From Propionicimonas sp020161015 (GTDB lineage Bacteria > Actinomycetota > Actinomycetes > Propionibacteriales > Propionibacteriaceae): 64,000 nucleotides of DNA. Below are positions 22,894 to 31,829 of the stretch, one piece after another (position 1 is the stretch's first letter; each line of letters begins with the position of its first letter). The notes under the pieces are model-generated. The model did not search any database. It worked only from the letters and a program-made list of their open reading frames with translations, and was not told where the DNA came from. The translations under genes were made by a program, and so were the position numbers. The stretch spans positions 1-64,000 of the forward strand of contig NZ_CAXWGX010000027.1 in assembly GCF_964266745.1 (NCBI RefSeq). Direction: 5' to 3'.

Positions 22894-25023
22894 ATGACAG
22901 CACACGGCGTCCACGACGGGCATCCGGCTCCTACCGGCACTGTCGAGCACACGGGCCACGGCGAACATGCCGGCGGCTCCGGGCACAGCGGCCACACCGA
23001 ACACTCCGCATCGGGCGGACACGCCGGGCACGGTGGTCACTCCGGGCACGGCGACCACGTCCAGCGCTTCCGGCGGCTGTTCTGGGTGATGCTGGCTCTC
23101 GCTGTCCCCGTCGTCGCGCTGTCGCCGATGTTCGCGATGCTGCTCGGCTACGAGGTGCCGGACGGTGGGTTGATCGCCTGGGTCCCGCCCGTGCTCGGCA
23201 CGATCCTGTACGCCTGGGGCGGCTCACCGTTCCTCGCCGGGGCCGTCGACGAGCTCCGGTCCCGGCGGCCGGGGATGATGCTGCTGATCGGGCTCGCGAT
23301 CACCGTCGCGTTCCTGGCCAGCTGGGGCGCCACCCTGGGGCTGCTCAGCCACACGCTCGAGTTCTGGTGGGAGCTGGCCCTGCTGATCGTGATCATGCTG
23401 CTGGGCCACTGGCTGGAGATGCGGTCGCTCGCCCGGACCACGAGCGCTCTCGACTCTCTGGCGGCGCTGCTGCCCGACACCGCCGAGGTGGTCCGCGGCG
23501 ACACGGTGGAGAAGCTCGCACCCGCCGATCTGGTGGTCGGCGACGTGGTGCTGGTCCGGCCCGGTGGCCGCGTTCCGGCCGACGGGCGCATCGTCGAGGG
23601 CGAGGCCGAGCTGGACGAGTCGTTGGTCACCGGTGAGTCGCGAACCGTCCGGCGTGCGGTGGGCGATGCCGTGACGGCAGGCACGGTGAGCACCGATTCC
23701 GGCCTGCGGATCGAGGTGACCGCCACCGGGGAGGACACGACGCTGGCGGGGATCCGCCGGCTGGTCGAGCAGGCACAGGCCTCCACCTCGCGCGCTCAGC
23801 GCCTTGCCGACCGCGCCGCGGCCTGGCTGTTCTGGTTCGCGCTCGCCGCCGCCGCCGTGACCGGGGTCGTGTGGACGCTGCTGGGTCTGCCGGACCAGGC
23901 CGTCGTCCGGGTGATCACGGTCCTGGTGATCGCCTGCCCCCACGCGCTCGGCCTGGCGATCCCGCTGGTCGTGGCGATCTCGACCGAACGTGCCGCGCGG
24001 GCCGGCGTCCTGGTGAAGGACCGCCTGGCGCTGGAGGCCATGCGCACCGTCACCACGGTCGTGTTCGACAAGACGGGCACCCTGACCAAGGGCCAGCCCG
24101 CGGTGGTCACGGTGGACGCGGTGACGGGCACGTCCGCGTCCGAGGTGCTGGCGCTCGCCGCAGCGGCGGAGGCCGACAGCGAGCACCCGCTGGCGCGGGC
24201 GATCGTCCGCGCGGCGTCGCAACGCGAGGTCACGGTGCCGTCGGCGAGCGGCTTCGCGTCCCAGCCGGCCCTCGGCGTCCGCGCCGACGTCGACGGCGTG
24301 GAGATCCGGGTGGGCGGCCCACGACTGCTCGGCGAGCTCGGGGAGAGCGACCCGTTCGACGCGGCCGAGGGGTCCGGGGCGGGCCTCACCAGGTTGTTCG
24401 TGGTCCGCGCGGGCCAGGTGGTGGGAGCGCTCGGCCTGGCGGACGAGGTCCGTCCGGAGTCGGCGCAGGCGGTCGCAGCCCTGCACCGGCTCGGTGTCCG
24501 GGTCGCGATGATCACGGGCGACGCCCGTCCGGTCGCCGACCGGGTGGCAGCGGAGCTCGGCATCGACACCGTGCTGGCGGAGGTGCGCCCGGAGGAGAAG
24601 TCGGCGAAGGTCGCCGAGCTGCAGGCCGGTGGCCAACGGGTCGCGATGGTCGGCGACGGCGTGAACGACGCCCCGGCACTGGCCCAGGCGGACGTGGGCC
24701 TGGCGATCGGTGCCGGCACCGACGTGGCGATCGCCTCGGCCGGGGTCATCCTCGCCGGCGACGACCCGCGCACGGTGGTGTCGGTGATCGAGCTGTCGAC
24801 GGCCAGCTACCGCAAGATGCTCCAGAACCTGTGGTGGGCTGCCGGCTACAACCTGGTGTCGGTGCCGCTCGCCGCCGGTCTGCTCGCACCCGTCGGCATC
24901 ACCCTGCCGATGGAGGTGGGTGCGATCCTGATGTCGCTGTCCACCGTCGTGGTGGCGCTCAACGCCCAGTGGCTGCGCCGGCTCGACCTGCGGCCGGGCC
25001 GCTCGGAGTCTGCCGGCTCCTAG
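22894..25023 (+). CDS. copB: P1B-type copper-exporting ATPase, CopB-like (CPH motif)
   Basis: A 709-residue heavy-metal P-type ATPase. In place of a ferredoxin-like metal-binding domain it has a His/Gly-rich N-terminal tail with 14 His in the first 56 residues. Helices, the actuator (LVTGESRTV), the metal-binding CPH motif (IACPHALGLAIP, near 347), the phosphorylation site DKTGTLT (near 392) and the hinge VGDGVNDAPAL follow. CPH and the His-rich tail mark subgroup P1B-3 (CopB, Cu2+/Cu+/Ag+ export). The ATG at 22894 is preferred to 22888 because GAGGAGG at 22881-22887 then has 6-nt spacing. The stop overlaps the convergent multicopper oxidase gene by 4 bp. Confidence 0.9.
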   Translation: MTAHGVHDGHPAPTGTVEHTGHGEHAGGSGHSGHTEHSASGGHAGHGGHSGHGDHVQRFRRLFWVMLALAVPVVALSPMFAMLLGYEVPDGGLIAWVPPVLGTILYAWGGSPFLAGAVDELRSRRPGMMLLIGLAITVAFLASWGATLGLLSHTLEFWWELALLIVIMLLGHWLEMRSLARTTSALDSLAALLPDTAEVVRGDTVEKLAPADLVVGDVVLVRPGGRVPADGRIVEGEAELDESLVTGESRTVRRAVGDAVTAGTVSTDSGLRIEVTATGEDTTLAGIRRLVEQAQASTSRAQRLADRAAAWLFWFALAAAAVTGVVWTLLGLPDQAVVRVITVLVIACPHALGLAIPLVVAISTERAARAGVLVKDRLALEAMRTVTTVVFDKTGTLTKGQPAVVTVDAVTGTSASEVLALAAAAEADSEHPLARAIVRAASQREVTVPSASGFASQPALGVRADVDGVEIRVGGPRLLGELGESDPFDAAEGSGAGLTRLFVVRAGQVVGALGLADEVRPESAQAVAALHRLGVRVAMITGDARPVADRVAAELGIDTVLAEVRPEEKSAKVAELQAGGQRVAMVGDGVNDAPALAQADVGLAIGAGTDVAIASAGVILAGDDPRTVVSVIELSTASYRKMLQNLWWAAGYNLVSVPLAAGLLAPVGITLPMEVGAILMSLSTVVVALNAQWLRRLDLRPGRSESAGS

Positions 25024-26480
25024 TACTGCAGCGTGGTCATCATGCCGATCTCCGCGTGGTAGATGTTGTGACAGTGGTAGGCCCACCGGCCGGGATTGTC
25101 CGCCTGGAGGTCGGCGGTGACGGTCTGCATGGGAAGCACCAGCACGGTGTCCTTGCGGAGGCCCCCGTTGCCGGGCATCGACCAGGTGTGACCGTGGATG
25201 TGCATCGGGTGGGCCATCATGGTCATGTTGGTCATCTGCAGGCGCAGTCGCCGTCCGGCGCTGGTGCGGATCGGGGTGTCGGACCCGAAGGTCGTGCCGT
25301 TCATTCCCCACGCGTAGGGCCGCATCTGGCCGTTCAGGGTCACCTGCTCCACCTGGTCGGGTTCGCGCCCGGGCAGCCGTGCCGACTCGGCGGGCATCAG
25401 CGTCGCCAGCAGCAGGGGCCCGCTGTCGAGTTCGGACGGGTGCACGTCGGCGGCCGGTCTGGACCCGGCACCGGTGCGAATCAGCGCCAGCCCCTGGCCG
25501 TCCTTGCCCTCGGCGTGTGCGACCAGGGGAAACACGCCGTCGCCCAAGGTCACCAGGACGTCCACGCGTTCGCCCTGGGCGAGGTAGAGCGCCCGGGTCT
25601 CGACGGGCTGGACCGGGAAGCCGTCGGTGTGGGTGACGGTCATCGCGTGCTCGCCGATCGCGAGCCGGAAGAGGGTGTCGGCGGCGGCGTTGATCAGCCG
25701 GATGCGTGCTCGCTGCCCGGGCTTCGCGGTGAGGGTGGACGGCGCGGCCGGGACGCGGCCGTTGATCAGGTAGTGCGGGTATGCGATGTCACCGACGTCT
25801 CCCAGGGGCGAGTCGCCCATGCCCCCCATGCCGGACATGTCGTGGTTCATGCCGTCGCTCACCGTCCCGCGTTCGGCTCGGAAGGCGGCGAGGATGTCGT
25901 CCGGGCTGGAGCCGACGCCGTCGGTCCAGTCGTCGAGGACGAGCACCCACTCGTGGTCGTACGCGCCGGGCTCGGCCGGATCGTCGATGACCAGCGGGGC
26001 GTACAGCCCGCGGTCGATCTGGACGCCGCTGTGCGGGTGGAAGAAGTAGGTGCCGGGGTCGGGCGCGGTGAACGTGTAGGTGTAGTCGGCACCGGCAGCG
26101 ATCGCGTCCTGGGTGAGGCCGGGGACGCCATCGGCGGCGTTGTGCAGGGCGATGCCGTGCCAGTGCACGCTCGTCTCCACCGGGAGCGCGTTGTGCACTC
26201 GCACCTGGACGACGTCGCCGGCCTTCGCCCGCAGCAGCGTCCCCGGCACCCGCCCGTCGTAGCACCACGTGCGGGCGATGATGCCGCCCAGGTCGACCGG
26301 TGACTCGCCGGGACGAAGCACCGCCGTCACCGCGGGCCTGCCGAGGGACGGCGTCGGGGGAACGCCGATCGCGCTCGTGGGTGGCGCCGTGGCGGTCGGG
26401 GTGCAGCCGCCGAGGAGCGCGGCGGCGCCGAGGCCGAGGCTGCCGGTGAGCAGGTCACGTCGAGTGAGAGGGTGCGGCAT
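25020..26480 (-). CDS. Multicopper oxidase, Tat-exported lipoprotein (copper resistance)
   Basis: A 486-residue laccase/CueO-like enzyme that probably oxidises Cu(I) or organic substrates outside the membrane. The N terminus has a twin-arginine motif and lipobox (RRDLLTGSLG, then LLGGC). All copper sites are visible: HWHG, FFHPHSG, HPMHIHGH and HCHNIYHAE, which form the type 1 and trinuclear centres. A Met-rich insertion (MNHDMSGMGGMGD) near residue 212 is like the extra copper-binding segment of CueO. It is convergent with copB and overlaps it by 4 bp. The sensor kinase lies downstream of its promoter region on the right. Confidence 0.92.
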   Translation of the reverse strand: MPHPLTRRDLLTGSLGLGAAALLGGCTPTATAPPTSAIGVPPTPSLGRPAVTAVLRPGESPVDLGGIIARTWCYDGRVPGTLLRAKAGDVVQVRVHNALPVETSVHWHGIALHNAADGVPGLTQDAIAAGADYTYTFTAPDPGTYFFHPHSGVQIDRGLYAPLVIDDPAEPGAYDHEWVLVLDDWTDGVGSSPDDILAAFRAERGTVSDGMNHDMSGMGGMGDSPLGDVGDIAYPHYLINGRVPAAPSTLTAKPGQRARIRLINAAADTLFRLAIGEHAMTVTHTDGFPVQPVETRALYLAQGERVDVLVTLGDGVFPLVAHAEGKDGQGLALIRTGAGSRPAADVHPSELDSGPLLLATLMPAESARLPGREPDQVEQVTLNGQMRPYAWGMNGTTFGSDTPIRTSAGRRLRLQMTNMTMMAHPMHIHGHTWSMPGNGGLRKDTVLVLPMQTVTADLQADNPGRWAYHCHNIYHAEIGMMTTLQY

Positions 26481-26535
26481 GCCGGGCCTTCCTGTTGGTG
26501 GTCGTGCCCAGCATTCGTGCGGTGGCGGTGAGTTT

Positions 26536-27669
26536 CTAGCCGGTTCGGTGTTGTTTCGATGAAGGTGCTCCGGACACCGGCAGCCGAAGGGTGAGCGCGG
26601 CGCCCCTGCCCTGGCCCGCGCTGTCGGCCGTCAGCTGGCCGCCGTGGGCACGGGCGATCGCCCGGCTGATCGCCAGGCCGACACCCGTGCCGCCGCTGTC
26701 GCGGTCCCTGGCGGTGTCGGCGCGGTAGAAGCGCTCGAAGACGTGGGGCAGGTGCTCGGCCACGATCCCGTCCCCGGTGTCCCTGACCTGGATGCTCACG
26801 GCATCCGGTTCGGCGAGGACACGGACGACCACCTGCCCGTCCGCCGGGGTGTGCCGGAGGGCGTTCGACAGCAGGTTGGCGAGGACCTGGGCGATCCGCG
26901 TGCGGTCGACACGGACCGGGGGAGCGCCGTCGGCGGGCACGACCTGGAGGGCGACGTGCTTGCGCTCGTAGCCCTCCCTCGCCGCCAGGACGGCGTCGCC
27001 GGCGAGCAGGTTGGGGTCGACCGGATCCAGTGCGAGGTTCAGCCGTCCCTCCTCGGCGGCTGACACCTGGCCCAGGTCGTCGGCGAGCCGGGAGATCCGT
27101 TCGATCTGGCTGGACAGGATGTGCCAGGCCTCCGGGCCCGGCTCGATGGCCCCGTCCTCGAGGCTCTCCACGCAGATCTCCATGCTCGCCAGGGGCGTGC
27201 GGATCTCGTGGGCGAGATCGGTGAGCAGTCGCCGCCGGCTGGTCTCGATGGAGTCGAGCCGGGTGGCCATGGTGTTGAAGCTGCCGGCCAGGGTGGCCAG
27301 CTCCCGTGAGTCCGGTTCCTCGACCCGCTGGGCGTAGTCACCATCGGAGATGCGCGCCGCGGCGTCGCCGAGGTCGACGAGCGAGCGACGGAGCCGGCGG
27401 CTGATCAGCACACTCACCACGATGGCCCCGGTGGCGGCGATCAGCAGGCCGATGAACAGGGCGAGCGTTCCGGCGGTGTTGAACGCCTCCTCGGAGTGGG
27501 CGAGGACGTCCGGACTGTCGTGACCCGCCTCCCGCATGTGGGCCTCGAACAACGGGGGACCGGCGATCGCCGCCACCACGATCATCGTCAGCGCCATCGC
27601 CACCGACACCGCGACCTGCGACATCAGCAGCCGGGTGGTGAGGCTTCCCGGGCGGGACGGCCCGGTCAC
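26536..27669 (-). CDS. Two-component sensor histidine kinase
   Basis: A 377-residue membrane kinase. Two transmembrane helices (about 15-38 and 68-90) flank a short extracytoplasmic sensor loop of only about 30 residues. A HAMP linker, the HisKA dimerisation box (LLTDLAHEIRTPLASM) and a HATPase domain follow, with N (LANLLSNALRHT), G1 (DTGDGI) and G2 (GGTGVGLAI) boxes. The GTG start overlaps the response regulator stop (GTGA), so the pair is cotranscribed with the regulator first. The placement between the multicopper oxidase and a redox operon suggests sensing of copper or envelope redox stress. The ligand cannot be read from the sequence. Confidence 0.92.
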   Translation of the reverse strand: MTGPSRPGSLTTRLLMSQVAVSVAMALTMIVVAAIAGPPLFEAHMREAGHDSPDVLAHSEEAFNTAGTLALFIGLLIAATGAIVVSVLISRRLRRSLVDLGDAAARISDGDYAQRVEEPDSRELATLAGSFNTMATRLDSIETSRRRLLTDLAHEIRTPLASMEICVESLEDGAIEPGPEAWHILSSQIERISRLADDLGQVSAAEEGRLNLALDPVDPNLLAGDAVLAAREGYERKHVALQVVPADGAPPVRVDRTRIAQVLANLLSNALRHTPADGQVVVRVLAEPDAVSIQVRDTGDGIVAEHLPHVFERFYRADTARDRDSGGTGVGLAISRAIARAHGGQLTADSAGQGRGAALTLRLPVSGAPSSKQHRTG

Positions 27670-28373
27670 CGGCCCGGTCCCATCCGGTAGCCGACGCCGC
27701 GCATGGTCTCCACGAAGGGCAGGTCGGCGACGGCGGCGAGCTTGCGGCGCAGGTGCCCGATGTGGACGTCGACCAGGTGCTCGTCGCCCACCCAGTCAGG
27801 CCCCCACACGGCGTCCACCAGCTGGCGCCGGGTGAAGGCCGCCCTCGGCCGGGCGGTCAGGACGTCGAGCAGGTCGAACTCGGTACGGGTGAGGTCCACC
27901 TCCACGTCGAGCACCGTCACGCGCCGCCCCACGGGGTCGAGCCGCAGCGCCCCGATGAGACGGGGTGGTTCCTCCACCACGCGGTCGGCGCGCGGGCGCC
28001 GCAGCAGGACCTGGACCCGGGCGACCAGTTCGCGGGCACTGAACGGCTTGGTCATGTAGTCGTCCGCGCCGGAGGACAGGCCGACCAGCTTGTCGATCTC
28101 CTCGTTCCGGGCGGTCAGCATCAGGATGTAGCAGTCCGAGCGCTGCCGGATCTCCCGGCACACCTGGAGCCCGTCCTTGCCCGGAAGTCCGAGGTCGAGC
28201 ACCACCACGTCCGGCGCCTCGGCGAGTGCGAACTCGACAGCACGGACGCCGTCGTGGGCGACGCTGGTGCGGAACCCCGCCCGCTGCAGGTAGTTGGCCA
28301 CCATTCCGGCCAGCACCGTCTCGTCGTCGACGACCAGCACGTGGGCCGGCGTCAGGGCAGCGGGTTCGCTCAT
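27666..28373 (-). CDS. OmpR/PhoB-family response regulator
   Basis: A 235-residue regulator. The receiver domain has acidic residues D16-D17, the phosphoacceptor D60 in VVVLDLGLPG and Lys in MTKPFS. The winged-helix DNA-binding domain (about 140-232) includes LTRTEFDLLDVL and VDVHIGHLRRKL. The start is complementary to 28371-28373. It is divergent from the small membrane protein/thioredoxin/CcdA/TlpA operon, separated by about 135 bp. That operon and the adjacent multicopper oxidase are therefore natural candidate targets. Confidence 0.92.
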   Translation of the reverse strand: MSEPAALTPAHVLVVDDETVLAGMVANYLQRAGFRTSVAHDGVRAVEFALAEAPDVVVLDLGLPGKDGLQVCREIRQRSDCYILMLTARNEEIDKLVGLSSGADDYMTKPFSARELVARVQVLLRRPRADRVVEEPPRLIGALRLDPVGRRVTVLDVEVDLTRTEFDLLDVLTARPRAAFTRRQLVDAVWGPDWVGDEHLVDVHIGHLRRKLAAVADLPFVETMRGVGYRMGPGR

Positions 28374-28511
28374 GCCGAAATCATGCCGCCCACCCGCCCG
28401 AACACCACCACGGTCCCCGGCCATCTCCATCGATTCTTCAGAACGGCTTCGGGATTTCGTCGTGGACGCCCGGTTGGCTGGAGTCATGACGAGTTCAGGA
28501 GGCACCCGGTG

Positions 28512-28787
28512 ATGGGCTTCGGCGGGATGGGCATGCCCGTCCTCTGGCTGTTCGGAGTGGTCGTGCTGGCCGCCATCTGGGCCGGCGTGTGGTGGATGCT
28601 CGTCGCGATCGGCCTGACCCCGGGCCGGCACCCCCACCAGCTGCCTCCGCCATCGCTGCGGCAACGACCCGAATCACAGACCTGGCAGCAGCCCGGCTTC
28701 GCGGCGGGGGACTGCGCAGCGCCGTCCATGGACGCCGTGCCGGACCCCCGAGCCCACATCATCCACACCGAGAGCGACGACCGATGA
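28512..28787 (+). CDS. Small single-TM protein leading a redox operon
   Basis: A 91-residue protein with one transmembrane helix (about 7-30) and a disordered Pro/Gln/His tail on one side. AGGAGG at 28497-28502 is well placed for either the GTG at 28509 or the ATG at 28512. The stop overlaps the following CxxC protein start (ATGA). The helix with a glycine-rich MGFGGMGMP start is too generic to assign a family; it may anchor or assist the downstream redox proteins. Confidence 0.6.
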   Translation: MGFGGMGMPVLWLFGVVVLAAIWAGVWWMLVAIGLTPGRHPHQLPPPSLRQRPESQTWQQPGFAAGDCAAPSMDAVPDPRAHIIHTESDDR

Positions 28788-29083
28788 CCCAACACACCCT
28801 CCGACCAGGTCCCGCGCTCACCCTCGTGACCGCGCCCGGGTGCCACTTCTGCGAGGACGCGCACCGCCACCTCGAGGGGATGATCGCCAGCGGCGTACCT
28901 CTCCAGCTGCGGGTGGTCGAGGCCACGTCCGCCGAGGGACGCTCGCTGCTCGCCGAGCACCGGCCGGCCATGAACCCCCTGCTGATCGTGGACGGCACGT
29001 ACTTCTCCGCGGGTCGTCTCCCGCGGCGCAAGCTGGATTCACTGCTGTCCGGCACGCCGGGGATCGGAGCCGGTCGTGGGTGA
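28784..29083 (+). CDS. Thioredoxin/glutaredoxin-like CxxC protein
   Basis: A 99-residue thioredoxin-fold protein with the redox pair CHFC in LVTAPGCHFCEDAH, a MNPLLIVDG segment with the expected cis-Pro region, and no signal peptide. It resembles glutaredoxin-like (NrdH/DUF836-type) proteins acting on cytoplasmic thiols. It starts inside the previous stop and its own stop overlaps the ccdA-like start, so it is tightly coupled to CcdA. It could supply electrons to that membrane reductant channel. Confidence 0.8.
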   Translation: MTQHTLRPGPALTLVTAPGCHFCEDAHRHLEGMIASGVPLQLRVVEATSAEGRSLLAEHRPAMNPLLIVDGTYFSAGRLPRRKLDSLLSGTPGIGAGRG

Positions 29084-30014
29084 CCTCCTGACCACGGGCG
29101 GTGTCCTGGCGGCGTTCTTTGCCGGCGGCGTCGCCCTGTTCGCCCCGTGCTGCATCGTCTTCCTGGCGCCGAGCTACCTGGCCGCGGCCGTGAAGAACCG
29201 GCGGTGGCGACTCCTCCCGCTCACCTTCCTCTTCGCCGCGGGACTCGCGTCCATCCTGGTGCCGATCACGGTGGGGATCAGCCTGATCGCCGCGGCTATC
29301 GCCCGGTATCACGCGGTCCTGTACTGGGCCGGCGGCATCCTGATGCTCGTCCTCGCCGCGTTCACGCTGTCCGGTCGGATGTGGAGCCTCCCGGGAGTCC
29401 TGAGAACCCCCGACACCAGCCGTGGCGATGGCGCCAGCTTCTTCGCGCTCGGTGTCTTCAGTGGCATCGCGTCCAGCTGCTGCGCGCCCGTCCTGGTCGG
29501 AGTGATGACGCTGTCCGCACTCGCCGGCAATCCGGTCGGCGGCGTCGGCCTGGGCCTGGCGTACGTGTTCGGAATGGCGTTCCCGCTGTTCGTGATGGCC
29601 CTGGTGTGGGACGCCACCGGCCTGGCCACGAAGGCGCCGGTCGCCCGACCGGTCACCCTCCGCCTCGGCGCGTGGACGCTGGCAACCAACACGGTGAACG
29701 TCATCGTCTCTGTCGGCTTCGCGATCATGGGCGGCTTCATCATCTACCTGGCCAACACCGGGCAGATGACCGGAGGACCGGAGCTGCAGGTCGCCACGGG
29801 TCGCGCGCTCGCCGGCTGGTTCGCCTCGGTCGAAGCCTGGCTCGAGCCCGTGCCCGAGCCGGTGCTCGGACTGGGTCTTCTGGCCGTCGCCGGGGTGTTC
29901 GTCTGGGCCACGCTCATCGGGCGGCGTGGACGCCGACCGGGCCCGGACACCCCCACCCCGGCCGGAGACGATCGGGCAACCCCGGTTCCCGAGCAGTCCG
30001 CACACTGCCACTGA
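29076..30014 (+). CDS. CcdA/DsbD-like transmembrane thiol-electron transporter
   Basis: A 312-residue protein with six to eight helices. The two reactive Cys positions expected of CcdA appear within doubled cysteines, FAPCCIVFLAPSY near residue 27 and SSCCAPVLVG near residue 130. CcdA moves electrons across the membrane to extracytoplasmic thioredoxin-like proteins used in cytochrome c maturation or envelope thiol repair. A long Pro-rich C-terminal tail ends in His-Cys-His. The GTG start at 29076 overlaps the upstream CxxC gene by 8 bp. The likely electron acceptor is the TlpA-like protein encoded next. Confidence 0.85.
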   Translation: MGDLLTTGGVLAAFFAGGVALFAPCCIVFLAPSYLAAAVKNRRWRLLPLTFLFAAGLASILVPITVGISLIAAAIARYHAVLYWAGGILMLVLAAFTLSGRMWSLPGVLRTPDTSRGDGASFFALGVFSGIASSCCAPVLVGVMTLSALAGNPVGGVGLGLAYVFGMAFPLFVMALVWDATGLATKAPVARPVTLRLGAWTLATNTVNVIVSVGFAIMGGFIIYLANTGQMTGGPELQVATGRALAGWFASVEAWLEPVPEPVLGLGLLAVAGVFVWATLIGRRGRRPGPDTPTPAGDDRATPVPEQSAHCH

Positions 30015-30031
30015 CGCCACGAAGGATCACC

Positions 30032-30640
30032 ATGACCAACACCGCCCGCCAGGAACTCCGCGCTCGCCAGAAGGCGGCCGCAGCAGCCGAAGCCCGGCGC
30101 AGCCGCCGCAGGCGCTGGATGAGCTGGGTCGCGGGCCTTGCCGTCGCCGCAGCGGTCGCCGGCATGCTGCTCACCTCCCAGACCACGTCGGCAGCCACCA
30201 GCACCCCGGCGCCCGACTTCACCCTCGCCACTACCGCGGACACCACCGTCACCCTGTCCGGACTCCGCGGCAAGCCCGTCCTCCTCTACTTCAACGAGGG
30301 CGCCGGCTGCGGCGCCTGCATCATGCAGATGGCCGAGATCGAGAAGCGGAAGGAAGGCTTCGACGCCCTCGGTGTCACGGTCCTGCCCGTTGTGATGAAC
30401 AGCAGGGCCGACATCGCCGCGGACATGGGCCGCTACGGTGTCACGACGCCCTTCCTCCTCGACGACGGGTCGGTCTCGAGGGCCTACGGCACCCTCGGCA
30501 AGGGCATGCACGCCGACCTCCCGGGGCACAGCTTCGTGCTCATCGACGCCGCTGGTGTGCAGCGCTGGTACGGCGAGTACCCCTCGATGTGGCTGGATCC
30601 CGCCGAACTCCTGCGCGAGGTCAGCAGCCGTCTGGCCTGA
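30032..30640 (+). CDS. Membrane-anchored TlpA/redoxin-family protein with CGAC motif
   Basis: A 202-residue protein with an Arg-rich cytoplasmic start, one transmembrane anchor (about 29-50) and an extracytoplasmic AhpC/TSA-type thioredoxin domain. The active site is GCGACIMQ, not the common CxPC. It may receive electrons from the CcdA-like protein 17 bp upstream. Likely roles are envelope disulphide reduction, metallochaperone-type thiol chemistry next to the copper genes, or cytochrome c maturation. No other cytochrome c genes are nearby, which weakens the last option. Confidence 0.85.
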   Translation: MTNTARQELRARQKAAAAAEARRSRRRRWMSWVAGLAVAAAVAGMLLTSQTTSAATSTPAPDFTLATTADTTVTLSGLRGKPVLLYFNEGAGCGACIMQMAEIEKRKEGFDALGVTVLPVVMNSRADIAADMGRYGVTTPFLLDDGSVSRAYGTLGKGMHADLPGHSFVLIDAAGVQRWYGEYPSMWLDPAELLREVSSRLA

Positions 30641-30660
30641 ATCCTCCCGTCCGGGATGGC

Positions 30661-31674
30661 CTACGGGTGCTTCGGCTGCTCGATGACCAACGGTGACACC
30701 AGGACACCGCCTGCGGTCGGCTCTCCGGTTCCGAGCGCCGCCCGGAGGAGAGCGGTCACCTGCTCCGTGGATCCGGTCGAGGGGGAGCGGGGGTCGACGA
30801 AGTCGTGCATCCACTTGAGGTCCGCGTCGACCAGCGCCTCACCGAAATAGCCCGACCGGGGGGCGAAGACCGCTTCCGCGAACGCCCGCGCGACATCCTT
30901 GCGAATCGCGAAGTCGCCGGGGTTCGTCACCAGAACCGTGCGCTCGAGGTCGTGGTCAACTCCGATCGAACCGTCGTACAGCCACTCCGAGAGGTGCAGG
31001 AACGACATGATGCCCGGGAGCGGGAACCCCGGATAGGCGTACGGGCTGCCCACGATCTCCGCCTTCACCCGCGGGTCCCACCACCAGTAGAGCCGCGGAA
31101 CGATCCGGGGGAACTTCACGAACAGCCGGACAAGGGGCATGGGGAAGCCGACCGGCGCCACGAGCGGCGCGGCGAGCACCAGCCGGCTGACCTCGGGACG
31201 GGTCGCGGCCGCCCAGCCCGCCATCGTTGCACCCGCCGACAGCCCCACGACCCACACGGGGCCGCCGAATCCGGAGGCGATGTCGATCACGCTGTGCAGG
31301 TGGTCGATCAGCTCCGAACTGGAGAGCCTGAGCAGGTCGCGGGTCAGAACATCGGCCTCGCCGTGGTACGGCATCCGCGGCAGGAGTACCCGGTACCCGT
31401 CCGACCGCAGCCGTTCGGCGACGTCGACGAACTGCGAGGGTGCATTCGTGAAGCCGTGCCAGATCACGACGGTGGCCGCTGGTTCTTCCACGGGTTCCAG
31501 AAGGCGCGACTGCGTGGCCTCGGGAACGGCGGCGTCCAGCGATGCCAACACGGCGAACTTCGCTCTGGCATCCCTCGGACTGGCGCTCGGGCGCGGGTCC
31601 GCCGCCGGCACGCTCGACAGGGGAAGGAGCCGCCGGAACCAGGGCGGCCGCGCAGCACCTTGGGTGGCGGTCAT
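30661..31674 (-). CDS. Alpha/beta hydrolase
   Basis: A 337-residue hydrolase of the alpha/beta fold. The oxyanion strand reads VIWHGFTNAPSQF, the nucleophile elbow is VGLSAGATMAGW (Ser in GLSAG), and the acid and His probably lie in the LVTNPGDFAIRKD and KWMHDFVDP segments. The N-terminal 50 residues are extra. There is no signal peptide. The substrate is unknown; the lid region (YWWWDPRVKAE) is aromatic. It ends 20 bp from the convergent redox operon and is divergent from the AI-2E transporter gene. Confidence 0.82.
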   Translation of the reverse strand: MTATQGAARPPWFRRLLPLSSVPAADPRPSASPRDARAKFAVLASLDAAVPEATQSRLLEPVEEPAATVVIWHGFTNAPSQFVDVAERLRSDGYRVLLPRMPYHGEADVLTRDLLRLSSSELIDHLHSVIDIASGFGGPVWVVGLSAGATMAGWAAATRPEVSRLVLAAPLVAPVGFPMPLVRLFVKFPRIVPRLYWWWDPRVKAEIVGSPYAYPGFPLPGIMSFLHLSEWLYDGSIGVDHDLERTVLVTNPGDFAIRKDVARAFAEAVFAPRSGYFGEALVDADLKWMHDFVDPRSPSTGSTEQVTALLRAALGTGEPTAGGVLVSPLVIEQPKHP

Positions 31675-31829
31675 GGAGGTCCGTTCTCGTTCGTCCGTCG
31701 CTGGCCGAGGCTAGCACGCCGGATCCGGCGCCCGTGGGGCATCCTCGCGACTCCGGCGCTCGGCCACCTTGGTCACGAGGTCGGAGGCAATTCACTGACG
31801 CCACCGACCTGAACTCCTACGCTACCGGT

